DNA from: Acidobacteriota bacterium
GTDB taxonomy: Bacteria; Acidobacteriota; Blastocatellia; Pyrinomonadales; Pyrinomonadaceae
DNA: 5,458 bases
Reading direction: 5' to 3'
Assembly (NCBI GenBank): GCA_013698055.1
Contig: JACCVS010000364.1
Coordinates: 1-5,458, forward strand
Numbering within the stretch: the stretch's first letter is position 1; the number at the start of each line of letters is the position of its first letter. Shown piece by piece: positions 1-4,014 of the stretch. Made by a program: the position numbers and the translations under genes. The notes beneath the pieces were generated by a model. It did not search any database. It saw only the letters and a program-made list of their open reading frames with translations, and had not been told where the DNA came from.

Positions 1-700
1 AGTGGTCAACGCGATCTTCGATTGATTCGATGTGGCCGTAGAGCATCGTCGCGTTTGATTTCAATCCGGCAGCGTGGACTTTGCCGGAAAGCTCAAGCCA
101 GCGTTCACCGTTCGTCTTGTGCGCGCAGATCATCGAGCGCGTCGGCTCGCGGAAAATCTCCGCTCCACCGCCCGGACAAGAATCCATCCCCGCCTCTTTC
201 AAACGCTCGATAACATCTTCGTCCGTCATCTTGTAAAAATGCGCGAAGTGGTCAAGCTCAACCATCGTCCAAGCCTTCAGGTGAAGCTGCGGGTAATGGC
301 GCTTGAGCGATGAGAGCAAATCCGTGAAGTAACTGAATGGCAGCTTGGTATTCAACCCGCCGACGATGTGAAGCTCCGTCGCGCCTTCTTTGACCGCTTC
401 ACCGGCAATTCGGAGGCTGTCCTCGATGTTATGCGTGTAGGCGTCGGGCTGGCGCGGCGTGCGGAAGAATCCACAGAACTTGCAATCGGCATAGCAGACA
501 TTGGTCGGATTGAAATGGCGATTAACGTTGAAGTAGGTCGTGCGCCCGTGCAGGCGACGCCTGACGGTATCGGCCAGCTTTGCCAGCGCGGGCAGATCAG
601 CGGTCGCGTAAAGATTCAATCCGTCGTCGAACTTCAGCCGCTCGCCGTGCTCAATTTTCGCTGCGATGTCGTTAAGATTCGGGTCGTGTGAAAAATTCAT
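1..700 (-). CDS. mqnE: Aminofutalosine synthase MqnE (radical SAM), C-terminus beyond the window
   Basis: MqnE joins the SAM-derived adenosyl radical to 3-[(1-carboxyvinyl)oxy]benzoate to give aminofutalosine, the second step of the futalosine menaquinone pathway; it is cytosolic. The reading frame starts at ATG 698-700 and gives 233 residues before the window edge, against about 370 for the family. The radical-SAM cluster motif CX3CX2C is at C69, C73 and C76 (NVCYADCKFCGF). Just before it lies the family block HGRTTYFNVNRHFNPTN (51-67). Further on are HIVGGLN, a DSCPGGGAEIF stretch and MLYGHIESIEDRVDH, all typical of MqnE rather than of MqnC or CofH. The gene lies 31 bases downstream of the Uma2 gene on the same strand, probably in one operon with mqnP and ubiX. 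No good Shine-Dalgarno sequence precedes the ATG. Family assignment is from remembered motifs, not a search. Confidence 0.93.
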   Translation of the reverse strand, partial: MNFSHDPNLNDIAAKIEHGERLKFDDGLNLYATADLPALAKLADTVRRRLHGRTTYFNVNRHFNPTNVCYADCKFCGFFRTPRQPDAYTHNIEDSLRIAGEAVKEGATELHIVGGLNTKLPFSYFTDLLSSLKRHYPQLHLKAWTMVELDHFAHFYKMTDEDVIERLKEAGMDSCPGGGAEIFREPTRSMICAHKTNGERWLELSGKVHAAGLKSNATMLYGHIESIEDRVDH

Positions 701-731
701 AAGTTTAAGGATTATTAAAGCTCAGCTTAAA

Positions 732-1346
732 TCACTCCCAAAGCGATTGCACGTCAAGGGTGAATCCATGCAGCAATGGGTCGCCTGAAATGTCCGGCGG
801 ATTATCGAAGACTTTGACAGCAGACTGTGGGCAATAGACATAGAGTTTCTTCTTAAACGGGTCAATGAGCCAGCCAAGTTGCGCGCCGTTTTCAATGTAT
901 TCCTCCATCTTACCCTGCAAAGCTCTCAGTGAATCCGATTTTGAGCGCAACTCCACCACGAAATCCGGGCAGAGCGGCGGGAAACGCTCCTGCTCTTTCT
1001 CGGAAAGCTGATTCCAGCGCTCGTTATGCACCCATGCAAGATCGGGAGAGCGTTTCGCGCCGTTCGGCAGCGTGAACAAGGTTGAAGAGTCGAAGCCTTT
1101 CCCCGTCCCATCTTTTTCTGCCCAAACTCCGAAGCTGACAATCAATTTGAAGTTACGGATTCCCGTCTTTCCTCCGGTTGGTGGCATGATGATGAGGTCT
1201 CCTGCGCTGGTGAGTTCGATGTTCAAATCTTTATTGAGCATACAAAATTCAAAGAACTCCTCTTCGCTGAGCTTCTTCAGCAGAGGGCTGAAATGAAGCA
1301 CGAGCGCATCGGAGCTTTGTTCAATCGGTGTGAGTGTGCTGGTCAT
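732..1346 (-). CDS. Uma2 family (DUF820) PD-(D/E)XK nuclease-fold protein
   Basis: The product has 204 residues, close to the usual 180-210 of Uma2 proteins. These share the restriction-endonuclease fold and are common in cyanobacteria, Chloroflexi and Acidobacteria; their cellular role is not established. Family features seen: an N-terminal LSEEEFFEFC helix, a GDLIIMPPTG strand-turn (49-59), SPDLAWV with the likely metal-binding D102, PDFVVELRSKSDS with E132 and K136, the K146-Y150 helix, then LGWLIDPFKKKLYVY. The active-site pattern therefore looks intact. A start at ATG 1344-1346 is chosen because AAAGG lies 7 bases upstream; the longer TTG form from 1382 lacks such a site. The gene begins 32 bases after the mqnP stop and ends 31 bases before mqnE, so it sits inside a menaquinone operon to which it has no known link. 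Its GC is about 51 % (275 of 540 bases at 781-1320), against about 61 % in sampled parts of mqnP. Confidence 0.88.
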   Translation of the reverse strand: MTSTLTPIEQSSDALVLHFSPLLKKLSEEEFFEFCMLNKDLNIELTSAGDLIIMPPTGGKTGIRNFKLIVSFGVWAEKDGTGKGFDSSTLFTLPNGAKRSPDLAWVHNERWNQLSEKEQERFPPLCPDFVVELRSKSDSLRALQGKMEEYIENGAQLGWLIDPFKKKLYVYCPQSAVKVFDNPPDISGDPLLHGFTLDVQSLWE

Positions 1347-1353
1347 ATCTGAA

Positions 1354-1358
1354 CCTTT
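1354..1358 (-). promoter_or_regulatory. Ribosome binding site of the Uma2 gene
   Basis: On the minus strand AAAGG is followed by 7 bases and then ATG 1344-1346. It is the clearest Shine-Dalgarno match among the minus-strand genes, and it decides the start at 1346 over the upstream TTG (1380-1382) and the ATG at 1359-1361. Confidence 0.6.
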
Positions 1359-1378
1359 CATTTTCGGGGCATGAACTC

Positions 1379-2254
1379 TCAAATGAACTTAAAGAGAACT
1401 GCGCCTCCGAAAGTCGCAAACAGGATGACGCTGACGAAAGCGTTCGTTGTAAAGAACGCAGCGTTCAATCGCCTGAGATCATCTGCGCGCACGAGCGTGT
1501 GCTGGTAGACGAGCAATGCTCCCGTCAGAACGACTCCGACGAGCGCCAGCGCGCCCAAGTGCGTCACCAAGTATAGCGCAACGAGCGTGGCAAACGCTTG
1601 CGCGTGGAACAGTCTGGAAATCCAGAGAGAGCGAGCGATGCCGAGTTCTTGCGGAATCGAATGCAGCCCCGCCCGCCGGTCGAAATCGTAATCCTGGCAC
1701 GCGTAGAGTACGTCGAATCCGGCAGTCCACAGCATGACGACGAGCGAGAGCAGGAGCGGCACGGGGCTATCGAGCGAGCCGCGCACGGCGATCCATGCGC
1801 CAGCCGGAGCAATCGACAGACACCAGCCGAGGACGAGATGCGACAACATCGTCCAGCGTTTCGTGTACGAGTAAAGCAAAATGCTCGCGAGCGCGACAGG
1901 AGCAAGCATGAGCGTCAAGCGATTGAGCATCGCAGCGGCTATAAAAAAGACGGCAGCCGAAAGAATCGTAAACGCCCAGACAAAGCTGACTGACAGCGCG
2001 CCGGATGGAATCGCTCTTTCCTTTGTGCGTGGGTTGCGCGCGTCAATCTCTCTGTCCGCGATGCGATTGAAAGCCATCGCGCAGGAACGCGCGCCGACCA
2101 TCGCCAGCGTAATCCAGATGAGTTGCTGTCCGGTCGGCAGTCCACCCGCCGCGAGCACCGCCCCAAGAAAAGCGAACGGCAGCGCAAACAGCGTATGCTC
2201 GATCTTAATCATTTCGAGCGTCGTGCGAACGTTTTTTGCTGTGGCGGTCAACAT
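1379..2254 (-). CDS. mqnP: UbiA-family prenyltransferase, probable MqnP of menaquinone synthesis
   Basis: This is an integral membrane prenyltransferase of 291 residues, the normal UbiA length. Both Mg-diphosphate-binding motifs are present. The first is NRIADREID (N63, D67, D71), followed by ARNPRTKERAIPSG. The second is YACQDYDFDRRAG (D188, D192). About nine hydrophobic segments can be seen, roughly at 22-37, 45-60, 91-108, 113-130, 138-156, 165-184, 218-232, 234-250 and 266-287. The sequence resembles the 4-hydroxybenzoate octaprenyltransferase type. Beside mqnE and ubiX, the best reading is MqnP, which attaches the isoprenoid tail to 1,4-dihydroxy-6-naphthoate before decarboxylation. That substrate choice is inferred from context; a ubiquinone UbiA is the alternative. 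The ATG at 2252-2254 is preceded by only a weak GAAAAG. It lies 68 bases after the ubiX stop, with a heptamer repeat tract in between. Confidence 0.9.
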   Translation of the reverse strand: MLTATAKNVRTTLEMIKIEHTLFALPFAFLGAVLAAGGLPTGQQLIWITLAMVGARSCAMAFNRIADREIDARNPRTKERAIPSGALSVSFVWAFTILSAAVFFIAAAMLNRLTLMLAPVALASILLYSYTKRWTMLSHLVLGWCLSIAPAGAWIAVRGSLDSPVPLLLSLVVMLWTAGFDVLYACQDYDFDRRAGLHSIPQELGIARSLWISRLFHAQAFATLVALYLVTHLGALALVGVVLTGALLVYQHTLVRADDLRRLNAAFFTTNAFVSVILFATFGGAVLFKFI

Positions 2255-2302
2255 GATCTTTTCAGGCTCACGGGTGACGAGCAGCGTTAAGCAATTGTCT
2301 TT

Positions 2303-2356
2303 AACTGACGAATGACCCTTGACTACTGACTACTGTTTTCCGTTCCCTGTTCTCCG
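2303..2356. repeat. Degenerate heptanucleotide tandem repeat across the ubiX 3' end
   Basis: Read on the plus strand from 2306, the units are TGACGAA, TGACCCT, TGACTAC, TGACTAC, TGTTTTC, CGTTCCC and TGTTCTC, all in 7-base phase with no gap. The tract contains the ubiX stop codon (2323-2325) and codes for about the last ten residues of UbiX. The TGAC-led units resemble the TGACAAG units at the other end of ubiX. No matching inverted arm was found here. Confidence 0.7.
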
Positions 2357-2952
2357 CCCGTCCATCGAGAAGCCTGCGAATGGGGCACGCCGAATTGATC
2401 GAGGATGCGAAAGACCAGATGGTCAACCATCTCTTCGATTGTCTGCGGACGATGATAGAAAGCCGGGCTGGCCGGAAGGATACGCGCCCCGGCGTGCGCC
2501 AGCTTCAGCATGTTCTCAAGGTGAATCGCATTGTAGGGAGTTTCGCGCGGCACAATTACGAGCTTGCGCCCTTCCTTGAGCGTCACATCCGCCGCGCGAT
2601 GAATCAGGTTCGTGCCCGCGCCACTCGCTATCGCGCCAAGCGTTCCCATCGAGCAGGGAACGACGACCATGCCCGCCTGTAGATGCGACCCGGAAGCGGG
2701 CGTCGCGGCCATGTTGTCGAGACGATGAAGCCGGACGAGCTTTGAGTCTTGCGGCAAAGCGAGCCAGTCGTTGATGCATCTGCCGTCTGCATCCCGCAAA
2801 TCAACGCCCAGCTCGACCCGCGCGACCGTCTGCGCCGACTCGGACATAATCAGGTTGACGCGCTCGACCGCTCCGCTAGCGGCCAGATGGATGAGCGTGC
2901 GATGCGCGTAGATTGAGCCGGATGCTCCCGTAATGGCGACGGTCAGTTCCAT
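2323..2952 (-). CDS. ubiX: UbiX/Pad1-type flavin prenyltransferase (prenyl-FMN synthase), menaquinone-linked
   Basis: UbiX transfers dimethylallyl from its monophosphate to FMN, making the prenylated FMN used by UbiD-family decarboxylases; in the futalosine route the homologue is also called MqnL. The product has 209 residues. It begins MELTVAITGASGSIYAHR, with the flavin-binding GASGS at 9-13. Other family blocks are MVVVPCSMGTLGAIASG (95-111), NLIHRAADVTLKEGRKLV (115-132), PRETP with E137, and PAFYHRP with Y166. The start ATG 2950-2952 is chosen because the family begins here. A TTG at 2979 would add nine residues that are only translated repeat, and no Shine-Dalgarno supports either start. 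The last ten residues (EQGTENSSQ and neighbours) are also translated repeat, so both ends of the gene abut heptamer tracts. The gene leads the operon with mqnP, Uma2 and mqnE; the partner decarboxylase is not in the window. Confidence 0.92.
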   Translation of the reverse strand: MELTVAITGASGSIYAHRTLIHLAASGAVERVNLIMSESAQTVARVELGVDLRDADGRCINDWLALPQDSKLVRLHRLDNMAATPASGSHLQAGMVVVPCSMGTLGAIASGAGTNLIHRAADVTLKEGRKLVIVPRETPYNAIHLENMLKLAHAGARILPASPAFYHRPQTIEEMVDHLVFRILDQFGVPHSQASRWTGGEQGTENSSQ

Positions 2953-2955
2953 AAG

Positions 2956-3033
2956 ACAGTGACAAGTGACAAGTGACAAGTTACGAGCAACATGATTTTA
3001 ACTCGTCACTTGTCACTTGTCACTTGTCACTGT
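2956..3033. repeat. Inverted pair of heptanucleotide repeat arrays between ubiX and larB
   Basis: The left arm (2956-2987) consists of TGACAAG units in tandem and ends TTACGAG. The right arm (3002-3033) is its reverse complement in 31 of 32 positions. The 14-base loop is 2988-3001. The element fills nearly half of the 165-base divergent intergenic region and begins 4 bases from the ubiX start codon. It is both a tandem repeat of period 7 and a near-perfect hairpin in either strand. Confidence 0.9.
2995..3023 (-). promoter_or_regulatory. Candidate sigma-70 promoter for the ubiX-mqnP-Uma2-mqnE operon
   Basis: On the minus strand GTGACA (3023-3018, five of six matches to TTGACA) is followed by exactly 17 bases and TAAAAT (3000-2995, five of six matches to TATAAT). 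The -35 lies in the right heptamer arm and the -10 in the hairpin loop, which would put the transcript start near 2988, about 36 bases before the ubiX ATG. Neighbouring repeat units offer other -35 copies at 10 and 24 bases, but only this one has standard spacing. This is inferred from consensus alone. Confidence 0.45.
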
Positions 3034-3072
3034 TTTTTTAACCCGCATTTCGGGCGAACTTGAATTCGATGC

Positions 3073-3078
3073 TAGAAT
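3073..3078 (+). promoter_or_regulatory. Possible -10 element of larB
   Basis: TAGAAT matches five of six bases of TATAAT and lies 39 bases before the larB ATG. No convincing -35 is found 16-18 bases upstream, where the sequence is around TTCGGG. The rest of 3034-3117 holds only a 4-bp CCCG/CGGG hairpin at 3042-3054 and a weak CAGG before the larB start. Confidence 0.25.
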
Positions 3079-3117
3079 GCAGGTAACTGCTCGGCATGAA
3101 GGTTTCAGGTCAATCGA

Positions 3118-3900
3118 ATGGATTTAAGAGAAATAGAAAAGCTCCTGCGCGCGTTTCGCAATGGCGAGATGGAGACCCCCGAGGCCGCGCGCCTCATCAA
3201 TAATCTTCATTACGAAGACATCGGCTACGCGCGCGTGGATCATGCTCGCGCCGCGCGGCAGGGTTTCCCCGAAGTCGTCTTCGGGGCGGGCAAGACGCGC
3301 GCGCAGGTCGTTGGCATCGTCGAGCGTCTCGCCGAGAAATCGCCGAACGTACTCGTGACGCGCACCGATGAAGGAACGTTCGGTGAAGTGCGTAACGTCG
3401 TCACGGACGCCGAATGGCATGAGACGGCGCGACTCATCAGAATCCAGAGAGACAAAACGGAACAGGGCTTAGGCCCCATCGCCATCGTCACCGCGGGCAC
3501 AAGCGACATCCCTGTCGCGGAAGAAGCAGCATTGACGGCGGAAGCGATGGGCAACCGGGTGCAGAGAATCTGGGACGCAGGTGTGGCCGGGATTCACCGC
3601 ATTCTGGCCGAGCGTGAGTTACTCAGCGCAGCGCGCGTCGTCGTCGTCGCTGCCGGGATGGAAGGCGCGCTTCCCAGTGTTGTCGGCGGCCTCGTGAGCG
3701 TTCCCGTCGTCGCCATTCCGACGAGCATCGGCTACGGCGCATCGTTTGGCGGTGTGGCAGCGCTGCTCGGGATGCTCAACTCGTGCGCGTCGAACGTGAC
3801 GGTCGTCAATATTGATAACGGCTTTGGCGCAGGCTTCGTCGCCAGCCTGATTAATCGTAAGTGGGGAGCAGAGATTAAAGAGGAAGGCAGAAGGCAATAG
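3118..3900 (+). CDS. larB: LarB, pyridinium-3,5-biscarboxylic acid mononucleotide synthase
   Basis: LarB carboxylates and hydrolyses nicotinic acid adenine dinucleotide to pyridinium-3,5-biscarboxylic acid mononucleotide, the first step towards the nickel-pincer nucleotide cofactor of lactate racemase (LarA family). The product has 260 residues, near the family's usual length. It has the LarB N-terminal block MDLREIEKLLRAFRNGE and the signature GYARVDHARAARQGFPEVVF (36-55), followed by GAGKT. The C-terminal PurE-like domain carries VTAGTSDIPVAEEA (124-137), AAGMEGALPSVVGGLV (178-193), PTSIGYGASFGG and MLNSCASNVTVVNIDNGFGAG. C223 in that last block matches the catalytic cysteine of the family. 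Start ATG 3118 fits the family and has a weak CAGG 8 bases upstream. The final residues, EEGRRQ, and the stop are translated heptamer repeat. LarC and LarE are not seen nearby. The gene is probably cotranscribed with the lipoprotein that follows. Confidence 0.95.
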   Translation: MDLREIEKLLRAFRNGEMETPEAARLINNLHYEDIGYARVDHARAARQGFPEVVFGAGKTRAQVVGIVERLAEKSPNVLVTRTDEGTFGEVRNVVTDAEWHETARLIRIQRDKTEQGLGPIAIVTAGTSDIPVAEEAALTAEAMGNRVQRIWDAGVAGIHRILAERELLSAARVVVVAAGMEGALPSVVGGLVSVPVVAIPTSIGYGASFGGVAALLGMLNSCASNVTVVNIDNGFGAGFVASLINRKWGAEIKEEGRRQ

Positions 3901-4005
3901 GCAGAATGCAGAAAACAAATTCCTCGCGCCTTTTGTCGCTTCCTACCCTCCGCTCCCTGCTTTCTGCTTTCCGCCTTTTGCCTTCTGCCTCCTGCCTTCC
4001 TCTTT
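3877..4005. repeat. Long imperfect inverted repeat over the larB/lipoprotein junction
   Basis: The left arm 3877-3914 pairs with the right arm 3961-4005. There are 9 bp (3877-3885 with 3997-4005), a bulge of exactly one heptamer (3990-3996), 12 bp (3886-3897 with 3978-3989), then 14 of 17 positions (3898-3914 with 3961-3977). The loop is 3915-3960. The larB stop (3898-3900) and the ATG at 3906 both lie in the left stem, so in mRNA the stem could hide the second gene's start. Confidence 0.8.
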
Positions 4006-4014
4006 CTACTTTTC
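3880..4014. repeat. Polypurine then polypyrimidine heptanucleotide arrays
   Basis: The purine side runs in 7-base phase from 3880: GAGGAAG, GCAGAAG, GCAATAG, GCAGAAT, GCAGAAA. After a short gap the pyrimidine side runs for twelve units from 3931 to 4014, with core units such as GCTTTCT, GCCTTTT, GCCTTCT, GCCTCCT and GCCTTCC. The two sides are reverse complements in kind, which creates the inverted repeat noted separately. The array is read through by the ORF that starts at 3906, giving a low-complexity Leu/Ser/Pro-rich N-terminus. Confidence 0.85.

Larger units (their letters stand above)
2956..3039 (+). terminator. Terminator-like stem followed by seven T on the plus strand
   Basis: The 32-bp stem made by the heptamer arms is followed on the plus strand by T at 3033-3039, which is the layout of an intrinsic terminator. 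No plus-strand gene lies upstream, so if it works it would stop antisense transcription of the ubiX operon before larB. The stem is long and not especially GC-rich, and the T run may be chance. The minus strand shows no T run after the stem. Confidence 0.35.

Noticed and set aside
368..691. 107-residue plus-strand frame opposite mqnE
   Set aside because: It is antisense to a clearly conserved radical-SAM gene and shows no recognisable domain of its own.
717..727. Small palindrome AAGCTCAGCTT between Uma2 and mqnE
   Set aside because: The arms are five bases with a one-base centre, too short for a hairpin, and no regulator site is recognised.
1347..1382. Longer Uma2 protein from TTG at 1382 overlapping the mqnP stop
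   Set aside because: The ATG at 1346 has a proper AAAGG at 7 bases, whereas the TTG has no such site and adds no family sequence.
1598..1993. 131-residue plus-strand frame opposite mqnP
   Set aside because: It is rich in Arg and Glu, as expected from reading the complement of a GC-rich membrane-protein gene.
2953..2979. Longer UbiX from TTG at 2979
   Set aside because: The nine extra residues are only translated TGACAAG repeats, and the UbiX family begins at the MELTVAITGASGS block.
2956..3033. CRISPR-like array
   Set aside because: The units are 7 bases with no spacers, and no cas gene is present; this is a simple tandem repeat arranged as an inverted pair.
3096..3203. Short upstream ORF starting ATG 3096 and overlapping larB out of frame
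   Set aside because: Thirty-five codons, no clear ribosome binding site and no known leader motif; probably chance.
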